From: Blautia_A aquisgranensis
Lineage (GTDB): Bacteria > Bacillota > Clostridia > Lachnospirales > Lachnospiraceae
Assembly: GCF_040096615.1 (NCBI RefSeq)
Contig: NZ_JBBMEJ010000014.1
Location: forward strand, 1 to 64,000
DNA: 64,000 nucleotides
Direction: 5' to 3'
The first letter of the stretch is position 1. Every line of letters begins with the position of its first letter. The notes under the pieces were generated by a model that searched no databases, had not been told where the DNA came from, and saw nothing but the letters and a program-made list of their open reading frames with translations. The translations under genes were made by a program, and so were the position numbers. Below, piece by piece: positions 1-8,296 of the stretch.

Positions 1-180
1 CTCTTCTGCAGGTGTCTCCGTTACTTCCGGCTCTTCTGCAGGTGTCTCCGTTACTTCCGGCTCTTCCTCAGGTGTCTCCGTTACTCCCGGCTCTTCTGCA
101 GGTGTCTCCGTTACTTCCGGCTCCTCTGCCGGTGTCTCCGTTACTCCCGGCTCTTCCTCAGGTGTCTCCGTTACTTCCGG
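1..180 (-). repeat. 30-bp tandem repeat (six copies visible)
   Basis: Six consecutive 30-bp units occupy 1-30, 31-60, 61-90, 91-120, 121-150 and 151-180. They differ at only a few positions (for example tctgca versus tcctca). On the minus strand each encodes VTETPxEEPx, with x alternating A/E and E/G. The array continues past the left edge, so copy number is unknown. It is in frame, so slippage would change protein length without breaking the gene. Confidence 0.95.
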
Positions 181-885
181 TGAATCCCACATCACAGCAA
201 AAACTGCTACATTCGCGGTCTCAACCTGAATTGTCTGCAGTCCTCTATTCTCGTTTACATTCAGAACCTTTAATTCTTCATTCGGCTGTAAAGTATTGAT
301 CTCTGTCTCATCTGTACTGCCGTTATAATGAAGTTTCACTGCTGTCACGCTGGTATTTGCCACATCACTGAGCTCAGGTACCATCGGGTTCTTATATTCG
401 ATTGTTATCCTCGCCCTGCCATTCAGCTCTGCCCTGTTTCCGTCAACATCTGCAAAATACACATCATACGCTGAAAATCCTCTTAAGATGCTTCCTTTAT
501 CTTCAGCTGCTTTCGTAAGTTTCTGAGAAACAGTATCATAAGACACTGAAGAATTCTCATTCACTGCATCTGCCTTCAGCGTTGTATTCTGCGGAAGAGC
601 TCCCTCCTCCAATGCGTCTGCTGTTACTTTAATGGAATCATCTTCATATGTAAGCGTAGTTTGCTGCGCCTGTTCTTCCTGGTCTGCGCTGCCTACATCC
701 GTTGTTACTTCTTCGGCTACTGGCTCAGATGCAGATTCGCCATCTGTGAATATATCCTCCGTTCCCTCCCCAAATACTTCACTTGCGGAGATTGTGTATG
801 CACTCGGCATACAGGACACCATCAATGCCAAAGCCAACATAAATGCCAGGAGTTTTCTGATTTTAATTTTCTTCGATTTTTTCAT
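1..885 (-). CDS. Secreted repeat protein, C-terminus beyond the window edge
   Basis: The visible 295 residues start at an ATG and run off the left edge, so the C-terminus is unseen. Residues 1 to about 32 form a typical export signal: a Lys-rich start, then a hydrophobic stretch rich in Leu, Ala and Met, then small residues. A Cys lies in a weak lipobox-like context (MVSC), so lipidation is possible but not supported. Residues about 33-235 are acidic and Thr/Ser/Asn-rich with no domain I recognise. The last 60 visible residues are six copies of a ten-residue Thr-Glu-Pro repeat, a spacer often seen in wall-associated proteins. I infer an exported, probably cell-wall-linked protein of unknown function. 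Confidence 0.75.
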   Translation of the reverse strand, partial: MKKSKKIKIRKLLAFMLALALMVSCMPSAYTISASEVFGEGTEDIFTDGESASEPVAEEVTTDVGSADQEEQAQQTTLTYEDDSIKVTADALEEGALPQNTTLKADAVNENSSVSYDTVSQKLTKAAEDKGSILRGFSAYDVYFADVDGNRAELNGRARITIEYKNPMVPELSDVANTSVTAVKLHYNGSTDETEINTLQPNEELKVLNVNENRGLQTIQVETANVAVFAVMWDSPEVTETPEEEPGVTETPAEEPEVTETPAEEPGVTETPEEEPEVTETPAEEPEVTETPAEE

Positions 886-1285
886 ACCATTCCCGCTTTC
901 CTATGTGTGCATTAACGTGTACTATAACTCTTATTATCTTATTTATCGTTATATTCCTTTCTGCAAAAAAAAAGCTTTATGTTTTTTAACCAGTACACTT
1001 CATGTACCGCACAGATTTTAATTTTTTATAATTAAAGCTGTCAATAGAGTCAATTTCTAAAATATAGCTCTTATATTTTCAAACATTAGCAAAAAAATCA
1101 TCTTATATATGATATTTGTAAGTTTTTTTTGCTTTTGAATGATTTTTTCAATTAATATCTGCTTATTTATGTATTTTATTATACATCACACTAAATTTCT
1201 CTGTAATACCCATTTATACCCAAAAAAGTGCCCCCGCAATCAAGCAGATTTCTCTCTTGACCCCAGGGGCTTCTGTTTTTCTTAA
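886..1285. other. AT-rich intergenic region
   Basis: These 400 bp separate two leftward genes. The right end holds the possible terminator of the LuxR-type gene. The left end should hold the promoter of the secreted repeat protein, whose start codon follows a purine-rich GGAAAGCGGGAATGGT leader. Homopolymer A/T runs dominate the middle. I see no credible gene. Confidence 0.5.
1222..1272 (-). terminator. Possible intrinsic terminator of the LuxR-type gene
   Basis: On the minus strand GCCCC (1266-1270) can pair with GGGGC (1230-1234) across a long loop, followed by ACTTTTTTG. The tail is good but the stem is short, so support is modest. Confidence 0.35.
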
Positions 1286-2287
1286 TTAACTTAGCATATA
1301 CTTCTTCAGTTCCTCTCGCTTCTTCACATTCAGCTTACTGAAAATATCCGTAAGATAATGTTTTACTGTATTTACAGAAATTTCCATATATGATGCGATT
1401 TCTTTATTTGTCCATCCGTCGCTGGCCATCATCGCGATTGAAAACTCCATCGCAGAAAGCTCATTTGTCACCTTTCTCTTCGCCTTTGTATTATGGATCT
1501 CCATCCAGCCTCTGCTGAAAGACATAACACCTTCTATGATACGCTTGTATACATCTGCATCTGTTTTTCGGATACACACTTCGATCAATCCGCGCAAAAC
1601 ACCATGATGTTCAATAAAGGGTTCTAAAAATCCATCCTTCTCAGCCAATACCCAGCCCTTCATTAATTCTTCCTGCGCTTCTTTTTTATGTCTTCTGTTG
1701 ATCATACACATCGCCATAATGCACTGGATATAGATCATGCTGATCGGATACACATTCTCGGCCATAAACATCGCTGTCCGGCACATTCCATATGCGCTCC
1801 AGTATTCACCCTTCAGATACGCCTGATGTGCCATCACATACACTGCAAAAAGCTTCACACCTCCCGGAAGCATGCTGCTGTATTTCCAAAGATCAGGAAT
1901 CTCATCTGCCGGCTGATGCAATAAAACAGTCCCAATATAACCTGCCAATATACAGAAGGCATACGTCTCCTCCGAAGCATCTGTATATCGGAGTTTTTTC
2001 ATACAGTCCCGGATTCCATCCAGTCCTCTCCTTGCAGCTGCACTGTTGCCAAGCGTCATATTGGCATACCCATAAAGCATGCATGCCGAAAGCCGCAGCT
2101 CCATTGTCTCATCCTCCAGATAAAGTCTCGCGATCTCACTGCATTCCTTTGCCTTTCCTGAAAAATAGAAAAACTCCGCCCTGGCAATATTCCGGACATC
2201 CTTATCCTCAAACTGCTCTACCGTTTCTAGTGCCTTTCCCGGCTCAAAAGCAGAATTCAAAAGTGGCAGTACTGTACGTTTTTCCAC
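1286..2287 (-). CDS. LuxR-type transcriptional regulator
   Basis: The 333-residue protein starts at GTG; an AGGAGA motif lies about ten bases upstream. Its last ~60 residues are a LuxR/NarL helix-turn-helix: the run MASDGWTNKEIASYMEIS followed by NTVKHYLTDIFSKLNVKKR matches the family's conserved recognition region. The preceding ~270 residues are helical and TPR/MalT-like in character, with no receiver domain or P-loop. It is therefore not a classical response regulator or a full MalT-type STAND protein. Its targets are unknown; the neighbouring exported repeat protein is one possibility. Confidence 0.85.
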   Translation of the reverse strand: MEKRTVLPLLNSAFEPGKALETVEQFEDKDVRNIARAEFFYFSGKAKECSEIARLYLEDETMELRLSACMLYGYANMTLGNSAAARRGLDGIRDCMKKLRYTDASEETYAFCILAGYIGTVLLHQPADEIPDLWKYSSMLPGGVKLFAVYVMAHQAYLKGEYWSAYGMCRTAMFMAENVYPISMIYIQCIMAMCMINRRHKKEAQEELMKGWVLAEKDGFLEPFIEHHGVLRGLIEVCIRKTDADVYKRIIEGVMSFSRGWMEIHNTKAKRKVTNELSAMEFSIAMMASDGWTNKEIASYMEISVNTVKHYLTDIFSKLNVKKREELKKYMLS

Positions 2288-2450
2288 TCACATCATCTCC
2301 TCTGATCAAATCAGCGCTTATCCTAAACCTCAGCCACCACTTTTTTATGAAGCATCGCAGTATCCCAGGCTCCGAATAGTGTACTATTTATATGTATAAT
2401 TATACTCCATAAATATCCAAAAATAAATTCCAAGTTTTCCATAAAATATA

Positions 2451-2491
2451 AAAAGAGCTCCCTGGCATTCATATACACCTGGGAACTCTTT
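2451..2491 (-). terminator. Intrinsic terminator of murA
   Basis: On the minus strand AGAGTTCCCAGG pairs with CCAGGGAGCTCT (one wobble, one mismatch), followed by TTTTTA. It lies just past the murA stop. Confidence 0.75.
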
Positions 2492-2518
2492 CCTGATCAT
2501 TTCTTATTTGTCAAGGCT

Positions 2519-3811
2519 TCATCCAACACGAAGCTTGAATTTCTGGATTTCTTTCTCACTGGAAACTCTCTCGATCTCAGCACCGAGACTTCTCAGCTTC
2601 TCTTCAAAATTCTCATATCCTCGCTGAATATAAACAATATCATCAACAATCGTTACACCCTCTGCTGCCAGTCCTGCGATAACAAGAGCTGCACCTGCAC
2701 GAAGGTCCGGAGCACTCACACGAGCACCTGTAAGCTTTTTCACACCATCAATGATAGCGGAATTGCCCTCCACCTTGATGTTCGCACCCATACGTGAAAG
2801 CTCATCTGCATATTTGAAACGATTCTCAAAAATACTCTCTGTAACAATGCTTGTACCCTCAGCCAGTGCCAGAGTAACTGCGATCTGTGGCTGCATATCT
2901 GTAGGATAGCCCGGATATGGCAGTGTCTTAACATGAGTACGATGAAGTGTATGCGGTGCACGTACACGAACGGCATCATCAAACTCCTCAACCTCACAGC
3001 CAATCTCCTCGAGCTTCGCTGTTGTAGCCTCCAGATGCTTCGGAATAACATTACGTACTGTAACATCTCCGCCTGTAGCTGCTGCTGCAAACATAAATGT
3101 ACCCGCTTCGATCTGATCCGGAATAATGGAATATTCTGTACGGTGAAGCTTCTCAACGCCACGAATACGGATCACATCTGTACCGGCGCCCTTGATATTG
3201 GCACCCATGCTGTTCAGGAAGTTGGCAACATCAACAACGTGTGGCTCTCTTGCCGCATTCTCGATAATTGTACGTCCTGCTGCCATGGAAGCTGCCATCA
3301 TAATATTGATCGTAGCACCAACAGAAACCACATCCAGGAAGATATGGCTTCCGTGAAGATTCTCAGCCTTCGCAACGATCGCACCATGACGAATATCCAC
3401 ATCTGCACCAAGAGCACGGAAGCCCTTCAGATGCTGATCGATCGGTCTGCTGCCGATATTACATCCGCCCGGAAGCGGAACCTCTGCATGCTTATATTTT
3501 CCGAGCAGCGCACCCAGAAGATAATAAGACGCACGGATCTTTTTGATAAATTCATAATCTACACTGAGATTGCCGATGGTAGAACCGTTGATCTTTACAG
3601 TGGATTTATCAACACGTTCAACCTGAGCACCGATCTCAGAGATTGCCTCAAGAAGAACATTGATATCTCTTACATCCGGCAGATTCTCAATTAATATAGT
3701 TTCATCAGTCATAATGGCTGCTGATAATATCGCAAGAGCAGCATTCTTCGCGCCTGCAATATCCACTTCTCCAACCAGAGGATTGCCGCCTTTAATCACA
3801 TACTGTTCCAT
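2519..3811 (-). CDS. murA: UDP-N-acetylglucosamine 1-carboxyvinyltransferase
   Basis: This 430-residue enzyme catalyses the first committed step of peptidoglycan synthesis, transferring enolpyruvate from PEP to UDP-GlcNAc in the cytosol. The N-terminus carries the conserved AGAKNAAL segment with the substrate-binding Lys at residue 22. The loop LPGGCNIGSRPID places the catalytic, fosfomycin-reactive Cys at about residue 117. The C-terminal part has the family's LRAGAALVIAGLAAEG segment. Length is normal. The start is an ATG behind an AGGTG leader. Low-GC Gram-positives often carry two paralogues (murA/murZ); I cannot tell which this is. Confidence 0.97.
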   Translation of the reverse strand: MEQYVIKGGNPLVGEVDIAGAKNAALAILSAAIMTDETILIENLPDVRDINVLLEAISEIGAQVERVDKSTVKINGSTIGNLSVDYEFIKKIRASYYLLGALLGKYKHAEVPLPGGCNIGSRPIDQHLKGFRALGADVDIRHGAIVAKAENLHGSHIFLDVVSVGATINIMMAASMAAGRTIIENAAREPHVVDVANFLNSMGANIKGAGTDVIRIRGVEKLHRTEYSIIPDQIEAGTFMFAAAATGGDVTVRNVIPKHLEATTAKLEEIGCEVEEFDDAVRVRAPHTLHRTHVKTLPYPGYPTDMQPQIAVTLALAEGTSIVTESIFENRFKYADELSRMGANIKVEGNSAIIDGVKKLTGARVSAPDLRAGAALVIAGLAAEGVTIVDDIVYIQRGYENFEEKLRSLGAEIERVSSEKEIQKFKLRVG

Positions 3812-3983
3812 AACACACCTCTATTATTTTACTCCTCTATGAGCAGAAAATTTCTCTGAATTTATTAGTTCTCATCACTCTCTTTATGCGGAAACATATG
3901 TTCCACAAGCCCTTTTTTAGGTCAGTTGTATATTATAACACATATTTCGCATTTGTAAACAATTTATAACGAAAACGTGTCTG

Positions 3984-4493
3984 TTACGCTTTCTCTCCCC
4001 GTTTCAGTGCTTCAAGCACCAACTGAAGGCTTCCCTCCAAATCTTTATCTTCTTCATCAACAATGATGTCTGCGTATTTCTCATATAATGGTGTCCGTTC
4101 CTCATAAAGACTCTCAAGCGTCTGTCCATCTTTAAGCAGAACTCCACGTCCTTTCAGATTACCGAGACGTTTTGAAAGAAGATGCAAAGATATCTTGAGA
4201 TACACCACAACGCCTTCGGATCTCAGATGCTGCATTGCCTCATCACAGTACACCACACTTCCCCCTGTGGCGATCACTGTATTCTCAACCTGGATAGATG
4301 CATTCACACGATTCTCAACCGCCTTGAAACCCTCCGGTCCATCCTGCTCGATGATCTCACTTAAGGTTCTTTTCTCTTCCTTCTGGATGATCAGATCTGA
4401 GTCAATAAACTGGTAACCAAGTACCTTCGCAAGTACAACACCTATGCTGCTTTTCCCTGCACCAGGCATTCCTATCAGCGTAATATTATTCAT
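3984..4493 (-). CDS. aroK: Shikimate kinase
   Basis: It phosphorylates shikimate with ATP in aromatic amino-acid synthesis. I start it at the ATG at 4493, giving 169 residues, because AAAGGA sits at good spacing before it. A 14-residue extension upstream is possible but lacks such a site. Residues 8-16 form the Walker A motif GMPGAGKSS. FIDSDLII carries the metal/substrate Asp, ATGGS is the conserved shikimate-binding turn and KGRGVLL resembles the lid. It is the only aromatic-pathway gene here, lying between murA and a flavin reductase. Confidence 0.93.
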   Translation of the reverse strand: MNNITLIGMPGAGKSSIGVVLAKVLGYQFIDSDLIIQKEEKRTLSEIIEQDGPEGFKAVENRVNASIQVENTVIATGGSVVYCDEAMQHLRSEGVVVYLKISLHLLSKRLGNLKGRGVLLKDGQTLESLYEERTPLYEKYADIIVDEEDKDLEGSLQLVLEALKRGEKA

Positions 4494-4550
4494 ATTGTGT
4501 CCTTTCATTTTAGCATAAAATCCCTTAAATCTCAATGCTTCCGCAGTACG

Positions 4551-5132
4551 TTACTTCTTTCGTTTATTCGTCTTTTTCTTTACACTGTAGCCAAAAGTTC
4601 CCACCTTACGCCCCCCTGCCAGGTATTCTCCATGGGAATAAACCAGAAGTCCCGCATTGTTGAGCTGAAACTTGTTGTTTTTATCCATGTATGCTTCATC
4701 TGCATGAACCGCAAGTACATCTGCAAGAAACATATCATGCGATCCCAGTTCTTTAATCTCACGTACCCTGCACTCAATGGAAACCGGTGACTCCCCGATC
4801 ATAGGTGCAGATACATACTGTGCTTTTTCTTTTGTAAGATTCAGCTTCTGAAATTTATCAACATCCCTGCCGGAACGTACTCCGCAGAAATCTGTTGCAA
4901 AAGCCAGTTTTTCTGTTGTCAGGTTGATGACAAATTCTCCCGTTTTCCGAATCATATCATAAGAATAACGGGAAGGTCGGACTGAAATATAAGCCATTGC
5001 CGGATTGGTACAGACCGTTCCTGTCCATGCCACCGTGATAATGTTGTCATTTCCTTCGCCATCTGTGACACTCACCATCACAGCCGGCAGCGGATAGATC
5101 ATATTTCCCGGCTTCCATAACTGTTTTACCAT
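4551..5132 (-). CDS. Flavin reductase family protein (FMN-binding split barrel)
   Basis: The 193-residue protein matches the flavin reductase/flavoredoxin family. MVSVTDGEGNDNIITVAWTG near the start, then NPAMAYISVRPSRYSYDMI and GEFVINLT, are the usual FMN-binding segments. DFCGVRSGRDVDKF follows the pattern of anaerobe members. Such proteins bind FMN and reduce or shuttle flavin electrons; the partner is unknown. The C-terminus is Lys-rich. The gene follows the pyrophosphatase gene by 14 bp, so the two are probably co-transcribed. Confidence 0.85.
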   Translation of the reverse strand: MVKQLWKPGNMIYPLPAVMVSVTDGEGNDNIITVAWTGTVCTNPAMAYISVRPSRYSYDMIRKTGEFVINLTTEKLAFATDFCGVRSGRDVDKFQKLNLTKEKAQYVSAPMIGESPVSIECRVREIKELGSHDMFLADVLAVHADEAYMDKNNKFQLNNAGLLVYSHGEYLAGGRKVGTFGYSVKKKTNKRKK

Positions 5133-5146
5133 TGCTTCCGGCCTCC

Positions 5147-6817
5147 TTATGCATAATCGCTGTTCATAAGCTGAGCAGCCTCCATCATAGCCGGAATCAG
5201 CTGTTTCTTTCGGGATACCACTCCCTTGAGATGGAACGTATCATTCTCCGGCTTGCGCTCAAAAGCGATCTCCGCCATCTTCTCACTTCCCTCACCATAG
5301 AAAAGAAGCTCTGTGGATTCCTCCAGAATATTAGTCAGCATAAAGTAAACTCTTGTGATATCATGACGTCCACACTCGCTTACCATAAACGGCAGCAGTT
5401 TTTCTTTAATCTCTTTAAGCTCTTCGCTGTCCATGGAACTGATCTGTCCAACACCAAACGAAACATTTCCCTCGCCGATAAATTTCTTGTAATCCTGGTA
5501 AAAAATCTCCTCAGGGGATTTATCCTTCAGGTTACTTCCGGCAGAGAACATCTCTCTTGCGAACTCCTCGATGTTGATTCCTGCGATCAGTGCAAGTGCG
5601 CTGGCTGCGATCTTATCCTTCTGTGTACATGTCGGCGAACGGAACATCAGCGTATCCGAAATGATTGCCGCACAGAGAAGTCCTGCGATCTTTTCCGGAA
5701 TCTCCAGTCTCTGCTCACCGTAAATTTCATAGAGAATCGTTCCTGTACATCCAACCGGCTCATTGCGGAAGGAAACCGGTGTCATGGTCTGCAGTGTTCC
5801 AAGCTTATGATGATCGATGATCTCAAGGATCTCCGCCTTCTCAATATTGTCAACAGCCTGATCCACCTCGTTATGATCCACAAGCACAACCTTTTTCTTG
5901 TGCATATCCAGAAAATTACGTCTGGAAATCGTTCCGATACATTTTCCGTGAGGATTAATGACCGGGAATGCTCTGTGGCGGTTCTTTACCATGACTTCCT
6001 GAATATCGTCTGTAAAATCCTCGGTGTTGAATGTTACCATATTATCACGTTTCATAACATAATTTACCGGAATACTCTGATTGATCAGACGGGCGATATT
6101 AAAAGTATCATACGGTGACCGGATGATTACGATATTTTTTTCATGGGCAAGCTTCACAACCTTCTCGGAAACTACGATATTCAGTCCTACGATAATACAG
6201 CTTACATTCTGGCTGATTGCCTGAAGATGATCCTCCTCACGGTCTCCCATGATGATCATATCATTCTCCTCGATATAACCCTCCATCATTTTCGGGTTGG
6301 CTGTTCCCACGAGAACTTTTCCCTTTATAAAATATCCGTGGCTGTTTCCCTCAACAACTTCTCCGCCTACAGTCTCTGCAATTCTCTGATACTGCGTTCT
6401 CGCATTGGAAAGCAGATAGCTGTCTGTCGTATCCATGTATGTCTTTGCAATATCGCCAATAGTCACAAGACCTTCCAGGCAGCCGTCCTTATCACGGATC
6501 GGAAGAGATACGATTGCGTTCTTCTGCATCAGATCCCAGGCATTTTTCAGAGACATGCTCTTGTCTGCCGGCGGGCTGATGCGGATATCCATATCCTTGA
6601 CCTGTGTGCCGATATTTCCAAGATAAGCCGGCGGCTGTACGCCAAAACGATTCAGCACATATCTGGTTTCCTCGTTGATCTGTCCGGCTCTCTTCGGAAT
6701 ATATTTCTTGTTCTGTGTGGTTCTGTTCTTAATATCTGCATAAGCAATGGCCGAACAGATGGAATCCGTATCCGGATTCTTATGTCCGATTACAAATATT
6801 CTCTCCTGGTTTTTCAT
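5147..6817 (-). CDS. ppaC: Mn-dependent inorganic pyrophosphatase with CBS and DRTGG domains
   Basis: This is a family II (DHH) pyrophosphatase of 556 residues, hydrolysing PPi to phosphate. The N-terminal metal motif GHKNPDTDS lies at residues 11-19. Further on are VLVDHNE and, near residue 332, the DHH motif in IIDHHKLG, followed by a DHHA2 domain. Between about residues 70 and 300 there is an insertion with two CBS halves flanking a DRTGG-like segment. In characterised relatives these inserts bind adenine nucleotides and diadenosine polyphosphates that regulate activity. The insertion explains the length compared with the ~310-residue core enzyme. Confidence 0.93.
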   Translation of the reverse strand: MKNQERIFVIGHKNPDTDSICSAIAYADIKNRTTQNKKYIPKRAGQINEETRYVLNRFGVQPPAYLGNIGTQVKDMDIRISPPADKSMSLKNAWDLMQKNAIVSLPIRDKDGCLEGLVTIGDIAKTYMDTTDSYLLSNARTQYQRIAETVGGEVVEGNSHGYFIKGKVLVGTANPKMMEGYIEENDMIIMGDREEDHLQAISQNVSCIIVGLNIVVSEKVVKLAHEKNIVIIRSPYDTFNIARLINQSIPVNYVMKRDNMVTFNTEDFTDDIQEVMVKNRHRAFPVINPHGKCIGTISRRNFLDMHKKKVVLVDHNEVDQAVDNIEKAEILEIIDHHKLGTLQTMTPVSFRNEPVGCTGTILYEIYGEQRLEIPEKIAGLLCAAIISDTLMFRSPTCTQKDKIAASALALIAGINIEEFAREMFSAGSNLKDKSPEEIFYQDYKKFIGEGNVSFGVGQISSMDSEELKEIKEKLLPFMVSECGRHDITRVYFMLTNILEESTELLFYGEGSEKMAEIAFERKPENDTFHLKGVVSRKKQLIPAMMEAAQLMNSDYA

Positions 6818-6852
6818 TCACATCCATCCTTTTTCATCCAAAAATTATCGAT

Positions 6853-7758
6853 CTAATTCAATTTGATATTGGCAAAAAGTGAGCCAAGGGATGTGGTTGC
6901 TTCCTCACCGGATTCCGGCAGTTCAAAAGTCTCTTCCTCAACCTCTTTTGCCATCAGGTCTGAAGCTTCCTTGATGCTTAAGCTGAGCTTGCCATCTTTG
7001 ATCGCGATCACCTTAACCTTGACCTTATCTCCCACGCTGACAGCCTCTGAAGGCTTCTTGATCCTTTTTTCGCAGATCTGGGAAATATGTACCAGGCCGG
7101 AAACTCCGTTTCCAAGATCAACAAAAGCACCATACGGCTGCAGGCTCTCAACAGTTCCCTCTGTCACAAAGCCAACTTCGATATTCGAGATCTTATTTCT
7201 GCGCTCCTGCTCAGCCTTCTCACGGAGTAGTTCTTTCGCGGAAAGTACCAGTCTCTTCTTTTCTTTATCAACATCAATAACCTGCACCTGAAGCGGTTTA
7301 TTCAGATATTCTTCTGTATCCTCAACATAGCTCAATGCCAGCTTGGATGCCGGGATAAAGCCGCGCACGCCTTCCACATAAGCAATAGCGCCACCATTTA
7401 CGATTCCCTTCACAACAACATCCAGCGCCTCACCGGATTCCTGAAGTTCTTTCAGCTTATCCCATGCAAGAACCTCCGCTGCCTCTGCTCTGGAAAGCAG
7501 GATATTTCCCTGTCCATCATCTTTGCGAAGAACAGTTGCCTGAATCTCTTCGCCCGGCTGAACAGCTTCTTTTATATTAAATCCCGGCTCTCTGGAAAAT
7601 TCCTCTGCCGGAATAAATCCCTCCGCATAATATTTAAGATCAAGAACAACTCCTGTCTCGTCAACACTTACTACTGTACCGGTGATAATATCACCCTCTT
7701 CAATTTTCTTAAAAGAAGCTTCCAGCTCCTGCTCAAAATCCTTCATAGACTCCGCCAT
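6853..7758 (-). CDS. S1 domain RNA-binding protein (ribosomal S1-like)
   Basis: The 301-residue protein contains three S1 RNA-binding folds at about residues 18-87, 103-168 and 188-257. Each has the typical GDIITGTVVSVDETGVVLDL-type opening and a GFIPA or GLVHIS segment. It resembles the short S1-like proteins of Firmicutes rather than the six-domain enterobacterial ribosomal S1. It probably binds mRNA or ribosomes. The acidic C-terminal tail ends in LGSLFANIKLN. It is immediately upstream of ppaC in the same direction, so an operon with ppaC and the flavin reductase is plausible. Confidence 0.88.
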   Translation of the reverse strand: MAESMKDFEQELEASFKKIEEGDIITGTVVSVDETGVVLDLKYYAEGFIPAEEFSREPGFNIKEAVQPGEEIQATVLRKDDGQGNILLSRAEAAEVLAWDKLKELQESGEALDVVVKGIVNGGAIAYVEGVRGFIPASKLALSYVEDTEEYLNKPLQVQVIDVDKEKKRLVLSAKELLREKAEQERRNKISNIEVGFVTEGTVESLQPYGAFVDLGNGVSGLVHISQICEKRIKKPSEAVSVGDKVKVKVIAIKDGKLSLSIKEASDLMAKEVEEETFELPESGEEATTSLGSLFANIKLN

Positions 7759-7910
7759 TTCCTGACCTCCCGTTCATGCTTTCATCTTTTTATTATTTAC
7801 CGTAATTATTATAGCATGCGCTTTTCTCCTGCGCCATGTTTTTTTGGCTGTTCAATCCGGCTATTAACGCCATTTCCGGCATCTTTTTCAAAAACTCTCT
7901 TTCTTCTACA

Positions 7911-7940
7911 AAAAAAGCCTCTGTCTTAATAACAGAAGCT
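7911..7940 (-). terminator. Strong intrinsic terminator of an unidentified leftward transcript
   Basis: On the minus strand AGCTTCTGT pairs with ACAGAGGCT (one wobble) around a short loop, followed by seven T. No protein gene ends just before it. It therefore ends either the DUF1002-like transcript or a separate small RNA. Confidence 0.8.
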
Positions 7941-8090
7941 CCATTTCCCCAAAAACATAATTTCCCGTAAAACGAGGAGTGCCCCGGTAGTGGCTTACCG
8001 GGGCGATTATTATGAAAAAAATTGTATGTGTAATGATACAGATACACACCATTACAGCGTCTTTCGTACTGTTCTTTCGAACTATTGTTA
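7911..8090 (-). ncRNA. Candidate regulated small RNA
   Basis: The predicted transcript of roughly 170-180 nt would start near 8090, after a TATAAC hexamer, and end at the T run at 7911. It includes a 7-bp stem, the hairpin GCCCCGGTA/TACCGGGGC at 7981-8004 and the terminator stem. A 49-codon reading frame inside it has no ribosome-binding site. The three TGAAC boxes upstream suggest control by an OmpR/PhoB-class regulator. This is inference from layout only. Confidence 0.35.
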
Positions 8091-8106
8091 TAGTAACAGG
8101 TAAATA

Positions 8107-8133
8107 TGAACAGAATATGAACGCACCGTGAAC
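8107..8133. promoter_or_regulatory. Three direct TGAAC boxes at 11-bp period
   Basis: TGAAC occurs at 8107-8111, 8118-8122 and 8129-8133, exactly 11 bp apart. The first two share the longer core ATATGAAC. Direct repeats at 11-bp spacing are the usual binding pattern of OmpR/PhoB-class response regulators. On the minus strand the boxes lie where a -35 element would sit relative to a TATAAC hexamer. Confidence 0.45.
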
Positions 8134-8214
8134 TTTTAGCGTATTTGCACAATTTCTTTATGTTTTTTCCTCTTTTTTTATAAAAACGCCACATTTATAT
8201 TTCTATAACTTGTC

Positions 8215-8280
8215 TTAAATATTGTACATTTTATACATTTTATACAAAGTCAGAAACAGTAATCCCAATAAAAGTGACAT
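8215..8280 (-). CDS. 21-residue hydrophobic peptide
   Basis: Directly after the stop of the DUF1002-like gene, an AGGAAGGTG ribosome-binding site is followed eight bases on by an ATG. The frame opened is MSLLLGLLFLTLY followed by KMYKMYNI. It is a single hydrophobic segment with a short cationic tail, the pattern of small membrane peptides and some type I toxins. The good ribosome-binding site and position make it more than a random frame, but conservation is untested. Confidence 0.45.
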   Translation of the reverse strand: MSLLLGLLFLTLYKMYKMYNI

Positions 8281-8296
8281 TTCAAACACCTTCCTC

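Larger units (their letters stand above)
7759..8214. other. Intergenic region with hairpins and response-regulator-like boxes
   Basis: No credible protein gene fits; a 133-residue minus-strand reading frame crosses two strong hairpins and has no family character. On the minus strand, in order of reading, there are three GTTCA boxes at 11-bp spacing (8107-8133), a TATAAC hexamer, a TGTAATG/CATTACA stem before a T run, a perfect 9-bp GC-rich hairpin (7981-8004) and a strong terminator (7911-7940). I read this as a candidate small RNA. Confidence 0.45.

Noticed and set aside
1792..2379. 195-residue plus-strand frame
   Set aside because: It is the antisense shadow of the LuxR-type regulator; no ribosome-binding site or domain.
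7793..8194. 133-residue minus-strand reading frame
   Set aside because: It runs through a strong terminator and a perfect hairpin, has an odd composition and no ribosome-binding site; a small RNA fits better.
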